The position numbers and the translations under genes were made by a program. Under the pieces are notes generated by a model. The model saw only the letters and a list, made by a program, of their open reading frames with translations, ran no database searches and was not told the DNA's origin. 18,769 bases of DNA from DATKMP01 sp035541775 (GTDB taxonomy: Bacteria; Bacteroidota; Ignavibacteria; UBA10030), in the NCBI GenBank assembly GCA_035541775.1, contig DATKMP010000013.1:1-18769 (forward strand), given 5' to 3'. Positions 1 through 7,912 of this stretch are shown one piece after another (within the stretch, counting starts at the first letter, position 1; each line of letters starts with the position of its first letter).

Positions 1-1517
1 GAATCCCAATAGTATTGATCGACGGTGCCGAAATGCTCTGCGCTTAAACTTTTCGGCATCAAGCCGCGGTGCATTGTTGCCGTGTCCTGACTTTGCATGC
101 GTTTGGCAAAAATCCATTGTGCGGCGTGTTTGATTTCCGGATAAATATTCCGCAGCCACAACGGCGAAGCGATGAGAGAAAAATGCTGCTGCAAGAACCA
201 GAGCACGGCTCCGTTGGAATCCCACTCACCATCGGGGCCTTTGAGAAATCCTTCGCTAGTCATGTGGTTCCAAAATCCATCAATCGATTGTCGCACCCGT
301 TTGTGGAAGCCAAGCCGGTCGAGTGCATGCAACATCGGGACGGCATCGCGGAACCAGAAGCGATGATATAAATATGGGCCGGGAGAAATAAATTCATTAT
401 CGTGTAATTGCAGAAGGGTCAGCACGTTGGCATCAAAAATATTTTGCAAGCGCTCGTCGGGAATTGTAAGCTGCAATCCGGCTGAACGTTCGTTGTGCCA
501 TTGCCGTTCGTGTTTTGCGAGACGGCTTTCGTACGAAACACGCCATGTAGGTTTGGTGGAAATTGTTTTGAGTTGCGCTTCGGTCCCGAGCGCGGTGCTA
601 TGATGGATCGAGAAAGATTTTTCCGGCGGTAACGAAAAACGAAACCCTGCCACGGCGTTCGCCAAAAACGTTGTGCAGCATGCCGAACATTCTTGCTGCG
701 CAGAAGATATGATTGCAAAATTTTGTTGTCGAAGAAAAGCCGCGCAATCGCCGGCTTCTGCATTAGAGCAGTGCACCCAATCCGGCTCATGGGAAAACAC
801 AACGCCGAGCGCGCCGTTCACAAATACTTGTCGCGGTGCGCGAAATTCCACCGACTGAATCGCCGCAACGCCTTCGGGATTGAATGGACGAACAGCGATG
901 AACAACCAGCCATTGAAAACATTGTTACTTCTATTCACAATGCGAGCTTTGTTGAAAAGAACATCCACATTACTGCGGATCGTACCGGTAAAGGATTCGA
1001 GTTCCAGCAAAGAATTATTCTGTCGAAAAGTCGTCGTCAATCGCGGCGCACGGGTGTCGAAAGTTTGTTCCGTCGGCTCCGCGAATGAAGGAAAAAACAA
1101 ACCGTCGTCCGTTCTTAACCACGTGTCGATAGACCACTCGCGCGGCAGCGGCGTAATAAGCCCGCGTGGATCGATAATGGCTTCGTATTTGCCATGCGGA
1201 CTGCCGAGCATCGTCCAGTTGCGATGGGTGATGTTGATCAGCAGCGGATTTTGCGATCGTGCAACGAACGATTTGCTATTCGGATCGAGTTGTCGATGAA
1301 CCCAAAATGGATATACCCAATCTTTTTTCATTTGAAGCAATGCAAAGTTCAGCAAGCCGCGCGTGATCATCGGTGCACTGAGTTGAAACAATTCCGCGGG
1401 AAAGCCCGAGCCATCCACGTCGCTTAGCTGTCCGGAAATTTGTAATTGCCGAATGGCATACGCCGGAATCTTTAACTGTTTTAAAACTTGTTCAAAAACA
1501 AACGAAGAAACATTCAT
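1..1517 (-). CDS. Six-hairpin glycosidase-like protein, partial (3' end beyond window)
   Basis: A minus-strand frame stays open from the ATG at 1515-1517 to base 1 (505 codons plus two bases), so the stop lies outside the window. The first ~350 residues look beta-rich (Thr/Ser-rich strands), like the N-terminal beta-sandwich of many carbohydrate-active enzymes. From about residue 380 the sequence turns helical and carries HRFWFRDA (about residues 385-392), then GEWDSNGAVLWFL and, near the edge, HFGTVDQYYWDS. Such Arg-Asp and Trp-rich motifs are typical of (alpha/alpha)6 barrels of the GH15/GH63/amylo-1,6-glucosidase type, acting on alpha-glucans or oligosaccharides. The family call comes from motif recall; the exact GH family and substrate cannot be set. 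There is no signal peptide, so it is probably cytoplasmic. An in-frame TGA lies about 25 codons upstream with no earlier ATG; no clear ribosome-binding site is seen. It is divergent from the Pho-box gene at 1741. Confidence 0.72.
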   Translation of the reverse strand, partial: MNVSSFVFEQVLKQLKIPAYAIRQLQISGQLSDVDGSGFPAELFQLSAPMITRGLLNFALLQMKKDWVYPFWVHRQLDPNSKSFVARSQNPLLINITHRNWTMLGSPHGKYEAIIDPRGLITPLPREWSIDTWLRTDDGLFFPSFAEPTEQTFDTRAPRLTTTFRQNNSLLELESFTGTIRSNVDVLFNKARIVNRSNNVFNGWLFIAVRPFNPEGVAAIQSVEFRAPRQVFVNGALGVVFSHEPDWVHCSNAEAGDCAAFLRQQNFAIISSAQQECSACCTTFLANAVAGFRFSLPPEKSFSIHHSTALGTEAQLKTISTKPTWRVSYESRLAKHERQWHNERSAGLQLTIPDERLQNIFDANVLTLLQLHDNEFISPGPYLYHRFWFRDAVPMLHALDRLGFHKRVRQSIDGFWNHMTSEGFLKGPDGEWDSNGAVLWFLQQHFSLIASPLWLRNIYPEIKHAAQWIFAKRMQSQDTATMHRGLMPKSLSAEHFGTVDQYYWD

Positions 1518-1653
1518 ACGAAGAACGATGTTATATTCGAGCGCCAACTTCAAAAACCAATCGAACGATGGCAGTCTTATATGATGAAAACAATTACATC
1601 AATATACCATCACAAAACTGCGGAGACAATATTGGTTTTGCCGAAAGAACAAA

Positions 1654-1708
1654 CTTAACAAATTGGTAACATTCCTGTTATCGACAAACAAAATGCGATT
1701 TGTATTAT
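1654..1708 (+). promoter_or_regulatory. Candidate Pho-box promoter of the TPR gene
   Basis: Three 7-mers sit at exact 11-bp pitch: CTTAACA (1654-1660), GGTAACA (1665-1671) and TGTTATC (1676-1682). Twenty bases later comes TATTAT (1703-1708), a good -10. The layout of 7-mers separated by 4 bp in place of a -35 is that of PhoB boxes. The same layout recurs at 2535-2589. Position and partial sequence match support PhoB control; the consensus for this lineage is inferred. Confidence 0.55.
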
Positions 1709-1740
1709 TTGTAATTCAATTTAAAAAGGATTCAGACGAT

Positions 1741-2529
1741 ATGTGTTTTGAAATATCTCGATGCATCCAGGTTGTCGCTGTGTTGCTTTTTACGTTTTGT
1801 GTATTGATGGCGCATCCATCATCCGCTGATCATCTTGCCAAAGGCGATGAGTACTATTCTTCGTTTGATAATGAGCATGCGCTGGCAGAATACCAGCTTG
1901 CGTACCAAGAACACGCATACCGGTACGAAACGCTGCTGCGCTTGGTGCGACTTCATAACGATATGGGCGTGATTACTCTTTATAAAAATAAAACAGCATC
2001 GGAAGCGCAGTATCGGCTTGCACTGAAGTACGCCGATACGTTGAAGCAAGAGTTTCCGGACAGTGTCGCGGCAAATTTCTGGTTTGCCCTTGCTAAAGGC
2101 AGTCTTATTCCGTTTGTCGGTGTGCGGGAAAAAATTCAGATCGGAAAGGAAGTCCGGCAATGCCTCCATGAAGCGATCAAGCGTGATTCCACATTTGCGT
2201 ATCCGTATATCGTTTTGTCCATTTTTGAACGCGAAAGCGCACGCCTAAGCTGGTTTGAAAGAGGATTGGTGAAAATTATTTTTGGCGAAGATATTTCCGG
2301 TTCTCTGCAATCATCCGAACAGTGGTTGCGCAAAGCATTGCTCTATGATCCGGACAATTCGTTTGCATACTATGAATTGTACTGGACGTACAAAGCGATG
2401 GGCGATACCACGCGCGGGATTGATGCGTTGAAGCATGTGATTTCCATTTCGCCGCATAATTTGCGGGAAAAAGATCAGCAAGAAAAATCTCGTGAGATTT
2501 TGCATACGCTGCTTGCAGAAAACAAATGA
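1741..2529 (+). CDS. Exported TPR-type protein, probable phosphate-starvation gene
   Basis: The product is 262 aa. Residues about 9-30 form a hydrophobic signal segment ending near HPSSADH, so the protein is probably exported to the periplasm. The rest is helical with TPR-like spacing: GDEYYSSFDNEHALAEYQLAYQ early on, AEAQYRLALKYADTL-like stretches in the middle, and LLYDPDNSFAYYELYWTYKAMGD followed by ALKHVISISPHN near the end. TPR domains bind proteins; no enzymatic motif is visible. The ATG at 1741 is chosen because AAAAAGGA lies 10-11 bases upstream and the signal peptide starts there. Earlier in-frame starts (TTG 1663, ATG 1693) would lie in or beside the promoter. The Pho-box-like array upstream and the pst operon downstream suggest a role in phosphate starvation, but the actual function is unknown. 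Confidence 0.8.
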   Translation: MCFEISRCIQVVAVLLFTFCVLMAHPSSADHLAKGDEYYSSFDNEHALAEYQLAYQEHAYRYETLLRLVRLHNDMGVITLYKNKTASEAQYRLALKYADTLKQEFPDSVAANFWFALAKGSLIPFVGVREKIQIGKEVRQCLHEAIKRDSTFAYPYIVLSIFERESARLSWFERGLVKIIFGEDISGSLQSSEQWLRKALLYDPDNSFAYYELYWTYKAMGDTTRGIDALKHVISISPHNLREKDQQEKSREILHTLLAENK

Positions 2530-2534
2530 AGCGG

Positions 2535-2589
2535 CTTAACAATTCCTTAACATTGGTGCAACACTCAAGTAATGTCCTTTCTGTAATTT
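2535..2589 (+). promoter_or_regulatory. Candidate Pho-box promoter of the porin-pst operon
   Basis: Two perfect copies of CTTAACA (2535-2541 and 2546-2552) and a third related 7-mer TGCAACA (2557-2563) lie at 11-bp pitch. TAATTT (2584-2589) follows after exactly 20 bases. This repeats the architecture at 1654-1708; the two 29-bp arrays match at about 19 positions. It begins six bases after the TPR gene stop and precedes all pst genes, the expected place for PhoB control. PhoB itself is not encoded here. Confidence 0.62.
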
Positions 2590-2618
2590 TGTATCAGATA
2601 AAAGGAGTAATCCTTACG

Positions 2619-2816
2619 GTGTTCTTCCGAAGTCAACAATATGAACCGAGCGAGTCGTTTGCCTTTGGGTTAATAGAGAGGTGTCTGGAAACAGACGAGG
2701 AAAGCGAACCGAAAGAGCGGCAACTGAGCAAAAAAGAATTTATGCTTGCCCTTGTTGGTGTTGTATTGATCGTTGCCGTTGTTCGAGGCGTTGTATGGTT
2801 GGTTGGCGGATGTTGA
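2619..2816 (+). CDS. Small single-pass membrane protein in the pst operon
   Basis: A 65-aa protein starting at GTG 2619 after AAAGGAG at 2601-2607 (11-base gap). The N-terminal ~45 residues are soluble and acidic-to-basic (ETDEESEPKERQLSKKE). They are followed by one hydrophobic helix, residues about 46-63, ending VVWLVGGC. The frame is also open back to an ATG at 2526, but that start would put the Pho-box repeats inside the gene and overlap the TPR stop, so the later start is preferred. I do not recognise the family. Its place as first cistron after the Pho box, 79 bases before the porin, suggests co-expression with phosphate uptake. It may also be non-conserved. Confidence 0.55.
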   Translation: MFFRSQQYEPSESFAFGLIERCLETDEESEPKERQLSKKEFMLALVGVVLIVAVVRGVVWLVGGC

Positions 2817-2895
2817 ACATGAATGACAGGTTTGTAAATCGAAATAATGTGTAATTCAAATAATCATTTCTCATAACTAAATTAAAAGGAAACAC

Positions 2896-4050
2896 ATGAT
2901 GAAAAAGCTTCTTGGTTGTACTGTGTTAATGCTTGCTATGGCAGCCGGTGTTGCGATGAGTCAAGGAAAATTCTCGGGCTATATGTTCGGAGATTATTAT
3001 TACAATGTTGGGCGTGATGCGAACTTCCTCACGTTGCCCGGTAGCAATGCCAGTCCGGTAGGAGGCCAAAATTTCAGCGCATTTCAATTACGCCGCGCAT
3101 ACTTAACATACGATAACGATATATCGGAAAATTTCACGTCGCGATTTCGTTTGGAAGCGGATCAAGGTGCGGGCACAAGTTCCACTGCTGCTGGTGATGA
3201 ACTTGTCGGCGGCAAAATTGCTCCGTTTGTCAAAGATGCATATTTAACATGGAAGAACGTGTTCACAGGAAGCAATTTGACTTTCGGTATTCAACCGACT
3301 CCCGCGTATGAAGTGTCTGAAGCCGCATGGGGATATCGCTCGCTGGAAAAAACTATTATGGATTTACGAGGCATTGTCGATTCACGCGATTTAGGAATTT
3401 CGTTACGGGGAAAAATTACAGACGATGGTATGGTTAATTATTGGCTCATGGTCGGCAATGGCGCAGGCACCAGCAAACCGGAATATGATTTATACAAACG
3501 GTACTATGCGCATATTCAAATAAAGCCAACGACCAATTTGCAAGCCACGGTGTACGCAGATTTTAAAGATGCTGCGGGCAGCGTAAATTCTTATACCAAG
3601 TCAAGCATTAATACCAGCACTATGACCGAAGCATTGTTCATCGGCTACAGCGAACCGTATTCATATAATATCGGCGCAGAAGTGTTTATGCAATCGGCTT
3701 CCAATGCGTTAAAGGATACGCTTTCCAAATCATATTTGTCGAAGAACCAAATGGGTTTCTCCGTGTTCGGATCGGTAACTATTATCCCGGAACTTGCTTT
3801 TGTGGCGCGGTACGACAATTACGCTCCATCGACAGACGATAACGGAAAAGATCCTTTACATGTCACTGCGTCTGTTGCCAATGCAAATCTGAGCCGCAAT
3901 TATGTCATCGCAGGCCTTTCATGGAAAGTGGATAAGAATGTTTCCATCATCCCGAACGTGTTGTATGAAACATATGAAACGCCGAAAAACGGTGCCTCGA
4001 TCGATCCTTCCGTAACGGCTCGTGTAACAATGTATTATGTATTTCTGTGA
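2896..4050 (+). CDS. Outer-membrane porin, probably phosphate-selective (OprO/OprP-like)
   Basis: The product is 384 aa, the usual size of a 16-strand porin. A signal peptide (MMKKLLGCTVLMLAMAAG, cut near residue 22-23) leads into a mature start of FSGYMFGDYYYN. Alternating aromatic and polar residues run throughout, as expected for beta strands: FQLRRAYLTYDNDIS, FTSRFRLEADQ, FVKDAYLTWKNV, LTFGIQPTPAYEVSE. The C terminus (VTMYYVFL) is aromatic, as in barrel proteins recognised by the BAM machinery. AAAGGA sits 7-8 bases before the ATG; a second ATG follows immediately (2899). Such FSGYMFGDYYY-type porins are annotated OprO/OprP-like in related groups; phosphate selectivity here is inferred from the operon. 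It would supply the periplasmic PstS encoded next. Confidence 0.82.
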   Translation: MMKKLLGCTVLMLAMAAGVAMSQGKFSGYMFGDYYYNVGRDANFLTLPGSNASPVGGQNFSAFQLRRAYLTYDNDISENFTSRFRLEADQGAGTSSTAAGDELVGGKIAPFVKDAYLTWKNVFTGSNLTFGIQPTPAYEVSEAAWGYRSLEKTIMDLRGIVDSRDLGISLRGKITDDGMVNYWLMVGNGAGTSKPEYDLYKRYYAHIQIKPTTNLQATVYADFKDAAGSVNSYTKSSINTSTMTEALFIGYSEPYSYNIGAEVFMQSASNALKDTLSKSYLSKNQMGFSVFGSVTIIPELAFVARYDNYAPSTDDNGKDPLHVTASVANANLSRNYVIAGLSWKVDKNVSIIPNVLYETYETPKNGASIDPSVTARVTMYYVFL

Positions 4051-4067
4051 TCGGTAAAAAATATATT

Positions 4068-4115
4068 GTGGAGCATGCATGCGATTTCTGAAATAAGTAA
4101 TCCATCATGCTTCAC
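4068..4115 (+). other. Intercistronic stem-loop between porin and pstS
   Basis: GTGGAGCATG (4068-4077) pairs with CATGCTTCAC (4106-4115): a 10-bp stem with one G-U pair and a 28-base loop. The self-complementary GCATGCATGC lies at its left arm. No T-run follows directly, so it is more likely an mRNA-processing or stabilising hairpin, or a weak attenuator, than a full terminator. Confidence 0.45.
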
Positions 4116-4141
4116 AAGTTTTATAAGCTAAGGAGAAGAAA

Positions 4142-5173
4142 ATGAAGTTTTCAAAAATTATGTTAAGCATGGTCATGGTATCGATGATGTTCGGGAACGC
4201 ATTGGCGCAAGTCAACTTGAATGGCGCTGGTGCGACATTCCCGTACGTTATTTATTCGAAATGGTTCGATGTGTATGGAAAACAAAACGGAGTGCTGTTC
4301 AATTATCAATCGATCGGCAGCGGCGGAGGAATCAAGCAGGTAACGGAAGGCACCGTCGATTTCGGTGCGTCGGATGCAGCATTAACAGAAACTCAAATGC
4401 AGGCAATTAAAGACAAACAAAAATCGGATATCCTGCACATTCCCACCGTGATGGGTGCTGTTGTGCTGACGTATAATTTGCCGGAAGCCGGAAAGGATTT
4501 ACGATTGACGCCGGATGTGCTTGCGCAAATTTATCTGGGCCAGATTACCAATTGGAGCGATGCAAAAATTAAAGCAGTGAATCCTGAAAAAAATTTACCG
4601 AACAAATCCATCATTGTTATTCATCGTTCTGATGGAAGCGGCACGACCAATATTTTTACCGACTATTTAAAGAAGATCAGCAAAACATGGGCAGTCAATA
4701 TCGGCATGGGAACGTCGGTGAGCTGGCCTGTGGGATTAGGTGGAAAAGGAAACGAAGGTGTCTCCGGTTTGGTGAAACAATCCAGCGGATCGATCGGTTA
4801 TGTTGAACTTGCGTATGCAGTGAAAAATGGCCTTCCGTACGCTTCGTTGAAAAATAAAGATGGCAATTTTGTCGAACCGACATTCGATGCGGTCTCTGCC
4901 GCTGCGGCGGGTGGCGCAAAAAACATGCCTGCCGACTTGCGTGTTTCGTTAACCGACGCCGATGGAAAAGATTCATATCCTATTTGCGGTTTTACATGGC
5001 TTTTGATTTATAAAAACGGGCCCGATAAAAACAAAGCAAAGGAAATTGTAAAATTTCTTCGCTGGGCGATGACCGATGGACAGGCGTTTGCAAAAGACCT
5101 CTATTATGCTCCGCTGCCTGCTCCTGTGGTGAAGTTAACAGAAAAACGAATTGATCTCATTGAAACAAAGTGA
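4142..5173 (+). CDS. pstS: PstS, periplasmic phosphate-binding protein
   Basis: A 343-aa substrate-binding protein of the high-affinity phosphate ABC transporter. A signal peptide (about residues 1-22) is cut before QVNLNGAG. The family hallmarks are all present: GAGATFPYVIYSKWF at the mature N terminus, YQSIGSGGGIKQV, VDFGASDAAL, the phosphate-coordinating RSDGSGTTNIFTDYL near residue 160, and the C-terminal GFTWLLIYKN. There is no lipobox cysteine, so it is a free periplasmic protein. AAGGAG lies 7 bases before the ATG. It follows the porin in the operon and is separated from it by a stem-loop, a common arrangement where the binding protein is needed in excess over the permease. Confidence 0.96.
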   Translation: MKFSKIMLSMVMVSMMFGNALAQVNLNGAGATFPYVIYSKWFDVYGKQNGVLFNYQSIGSGGGIKQVTEGTVDFGASDAALTETQMQAIKDKQKSDILHIPTVMGAVVLTYNLPEAGKDLRLTPDVLAQIYLGQITNWSDAKIKAVNPEKNLPNKSIIVIHRSDGSGTTNIFTDYLKKISKTWAVNIGMGTSVSWPVGLGGKGNEGVSGLVKQSSGSIGYVELAYAVKNGLPYASLKNKDGNFVEPTFDAVSAAAAGGAKNMPADLRVSLTDADGKDSYPICGFTWLLIYKNGPDKNKAKEIVKFLRWAMTDGQAFAKDLYYAPLPAPVVKLTEKRIDLIETK

Positions 5174-5246
5174 ACTCTTTTTTTGAATAGTCATGATGCG
5201 GCAATGGGGTGCACGAACATTCGATTGCCGCAGCTTTATAATACTT

Positions 5247-6215
5247 ATGGAATCAGTACAAGCATTGCAAGAAAAATTAGATCTACGTCAACGCACATCG
5301 ATCAATACCGGCGATTTATTATTTAAAAATTTAACGCGATTTTTTGCTGCCGTCATCTTGGTGCTGGTGGTGCTGATGGCATACGAAATGGTACAATCAT
5401 CGGGATTGTCGTGGAAGAAATTCGGATGGAGTTTTTTTATCACGAGCACGTGGGATCCGGTGCAGGAGCAATATGGAGCGCTGCCGTTTATTTATGGAAC
5501 GCTTGTGTCATCGTTTCTCGCACTCATGATCGCTGTGCCATTGAGTTTGGGCATTGCCGTGTTCTTAACGGAGATGGCGCCAAGATGGCTGGAGCAACCG
5601 GTTTCTTTTTTTGTAGAACTCCTTGCCGGCATTCCGAGTATCGTGTACGGTGTGTGGGGATTTTTTGTCATGGTGCCGTGGCTGCGTGAAAATGTTGAAC
5701 CGTTTGTTTCAGATAAACTCGGATGGATTCCGCTGTTTCGCGGTACGCCGTACGGCGTCGGCATGCTTGCTGCAGGAATGATTCTTTCCATTATGGTGTT
5801 GCCGATCATTGCCTCGATTTCGCGCGATGTGATTCGCGCGGTGCCGCGTGCGCAGCGGGAAGCGGCATTAGCGCTTGGTTCCACACGCTGGCAATCCACA
5901 CGCATTGCGCTGGCTTATTCACGGTCGGGAATTATCGGCGCAATTATTTTAGGACTCGGCAGAGCAATTGGCGAGACGATGGCTGTGACCATGGTCATCG
6001 GCAACCGCCCTACGATTTCTGCCTCGCTTTTTGAACCCGGCTACACAATGGCAAGCGTTCTTGCCAATGAATTTACCGAAGCGACATCCGATATGTACAT
6101 CAGTGCATTGATTGAGATTGCCTTAACGTTGTTTATCATTACGATCATTGTAAATTCCTGCGCACGTTTGCTCGTGTGGAGCGTCACACGCAATTCCGGA
6201 GCGGCGAGGTCATAA
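5247..6215 (+). CDS. pstC: PstC, phosphate ABC transporter permease
   Basis: A 322-aa inner-membrane permease with about six transmembrane helices. The first, at about residues 29-49, reads FFAAVILVLVVLMAYEM. The EAA-type loop that contacts PstB reads REAALALGSTRWQSTRIALAYSRSGIIGAIILGLGRAIGETMAV, the canonical PstC signature. The frame is open from ATG 5193, but MESVQALQEKL at 5247 gives the normal family N terminus and leaves a 73-base gap after pstS. No strong ribosome-binding site is seen for either start. Its stop TAA shares one base with the pstA start (TAATG), implying coupled translation. Confidence 0.94.
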   Translation: MESVQALQEKLDLRQRTSINTGDLLFKNLTRFFAAVILVLVVLMAYEMVQSSGLSWKKFGWSFFITSTWDPVQEQYGALPFIYGTLVSSFLALMIAVPLSLGIAVFLTEMAPRWLEQPVSFFVELLAGIPSIVYGVWGFFVMVPWLRENVEPFVSDKLGWIPLFRGTPYGVGMLAAGMILSIMVLPIIASISRDVIRAVPRAQREAALALGSTRWQSTRIALAYSRSGIIGAIILGLGRAIGETMAVTMVIGNRPTISASLFEPGYTMASVLANEFTEATSDMYISALIEIALTLFIITIIVNSCARLLVWSVTRNSGAARS

Positions 6216-7063
6216 TGAGCGACTCTCGATTTTGGCTGCGAAAATATTTTAGTATCGCCATGTTCACCTTGTGCGGATTGAGTGTCGTGATCGCATTCAT
6301 CCCGTTGATTCTTATTTTTTATCGGACGATTGCGTTTGGCGCTTCTGCACTCGATTGGAATTTCTTTACCAAGCTTCCGACGCCCGTCGGTGAAACCGGA
6401 GGCGGTTTGGCGAATGCTATTGTCGGGACATTGATTCTTGTGGGACTCGGATGCTGCCTGAGCTTGCCTGTCGGCGTGATGGCGGGAATTTATTTATCCG
6501 AGTATGGACAAAACTGGTTTGGCAATACCGTTCGATTTTTAACAGATGTGCTCAACGGTGTTCCATCGATCGTGACAGGCGTTGTGGCGTACACGTTGGT
6601 CGTGTTGCCGATGAAACATTTTTCGGCGTACGCGGGCGGTGTCGCGCTCGGCATTTTGATGATTCCCACGATCACACGCACGACGGAAGAAATATTGAAG
6701 ACTGTTCCGCACACATTACGGGAAGCAGCGCTTGCGCTCGGCATTCCACAATGGAAAACATCGCTCCAAATTGTTCTGCGTACGGCGATAGGCGGCGTGG
6801 TCACCGGAATTATGCTGGCGATTGCGCGTGCCGCAGGCGAAACCGCGCCGTTGTTGTTCACAGCGCTGAACAATCGCTTTTGGCATACATCGCTCGGCCA
6901 GCCGATTGCCTCGCTCACGGTCTTTATTTATAATTATTCGGTATCGCCGTTTGAAGATTGGATCGCGCAAGCATGGGCTGGCGCATTAGTGTTGATGATA
7001 TTAATTTTATTATTGAGTATTGCTGTGCGTTTTGCGACGCGCAGCAGTTTGTCGGAGAGATGA
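6215..7063 (+). CDS. pstA: PstA, phosphate ABC transporter permease
   Basis: A 282-aa partner permease of PstC, with about six transmembrane helices. The coupling loop reads REAALALGIPQWKTSLQIVL and is followed by IARAAGETAPLLFTAL, diagnostic of PstA. The ATG at 6215 overlaps the pstC stop by one base, and GGCGAGG lies a few bases upstream. The open frame extends back to 6176 inside pstC and is not used. PstA and PstC together form the membrane channel driven by PstB; pstB begins three bases after this stop. Confidence 0.94.
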   Translation: MSDSRFWLRKYFSIAMFTLCGLSVVIAFIPLILIFYRTIAFGASALDWNFFTKLPTPVGETGGGLANAIVGTLILVGLGCCLSLPVGVMAGIYLSEYGQNWFGNTVRFLTDVLNGVPSIVTGVVAYTLVVLPMKHFSAYAGGVALGILMIPTITRTTEEILKTVPHTLREAALALGIPQWKTSLQIVLRTAIGGVVTGIMLAIARAAGETAPLLFTALNNRFWHTSLGQPIASLTVFIYNYSVSPFEDWIAQAWAGALVLMILILLLSIAVRFATRSSLSER

Positions 7064-7065
7064 GA

Positions 7066-7899
7066 ATGACGGAAGAAATAGAAACGACAGAACCACCGGC
7101 TATGAAAACAGAAATTCATTCAACAGGTGGCGATGGAAGAATATCAGATCGCGTAAAAATCTCAGCGGAGCATGTCTCTGCCTATTTTGGAAAGACGCAA
7201 GCAGTCAAAGATGTCAGCTTGAATATTCCGGAACATGCCGTGGTGGCGATCATCGGCCCATCGGGCTGCGGAAAATCCACATTTCTGCGTTCGATCAATC
7301 GCATGCACGAATTAATTCCCGACAGCCGGTTGACAGGAAAAATTGCACTTGATGGCGAAGACGTCTATAAAATGGACGCGGTGCTGCTGCGGAAAAAAAT
7401 CGGCATGGTCTTTCAAAAAGCCAATCCGTTTCCCACAATGTCCATTTACGACAACGTCGCTGCCGGCCTGCGCATGGGCGGCATGCATGACCGGAAAAAG
7501 ATTTCAGAAATTGTCGAGCGTAGTTTGCAACAGGCAGCGTTATGGAGTGAAGTGAAAGACCTATTATATAAAAGCGGCGCAAGTCTTTCCGGCGGGCAAC
7601 AGCAGCGTTTGTGCATTGCGCGCGCACTTGCCGTGAACCCCGAGGTTTTGCTGATGGATGAACCCGCCAGCGCACTCGATCCTATTTCGACAGCAAAGGT
7701 TGAAGATTTAATTTATGAGTTGAAAAAAACGTACACCATTGCGATCGTTACGCATAATATGCAGCAAGCCGCGCGCGTCAGCGATTATACGGCATTTTTT
7801 TATATGGGCGAATTGATCGAGTACGACGAAACAAGAAAAATATTTACAATGCCATCTAAAAAACAAACGGAAGATTATGTTACTGGAAGATTCGGTTAA
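7066..7899 (+). CDS. pstB: PstB, phosphate ABC transporter ATPase
   Basis: A 277-aa ATP-binding subunit. Motifs in order: Walker A GPSGCGKST (64-72), Q-loop MVFQKANPFP (Gln117), signature LSGGQQQRLCIARA (174-187), Walker B VLLMDEPASALDP (194-206) and switch His in VTHN (His230). It also has the PstB-specific RSINRMHELIP stretch. The N terminus has a ~28-residue acidic/polar extension (TEEIETTEPP) before the domain, slightly longer than usual. ATG 7066 is chosen because GGAG lies 8 bases upstream; ATG 7060 is also in frame but too close to that site. It sits between pstA and phoU in the standard order. Confidence 0.96.
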   Translation: MTEEIETTEPPAMKTEIHSTGGDGRISDRVKISAEHVSAYFGKTQAVKDVSLNIPEHAVVAIIGPSGCGKSTFLRSINRMHELIPDSRLTGKIALDGEDVYKMDAVLLRKKIGMVFQKANPFPTMSIYDNVAAGLRMGGMHDRKKISEIVERSLQQAALWSEVKDLLYKSGASLSGGQQQRLCIARALAVNPEVLLMDEPASALDPISTAKVEDLIYELKKTYTIAIVTHNMQQAARVSDYTAFFYMGELIEYDETRKIFTMPSKKQTEDYVTGRFG

Positions 7900-7912
7900 G
7901 AAGGAACCAACC

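Noticed and set aside
69..1427. Several plus-strand open frames of 60-139 codons.
   Set aside because: They lie antisense to the continuous glycosidase-like frame and have no ribosome-binding sites or recognisable motifs.
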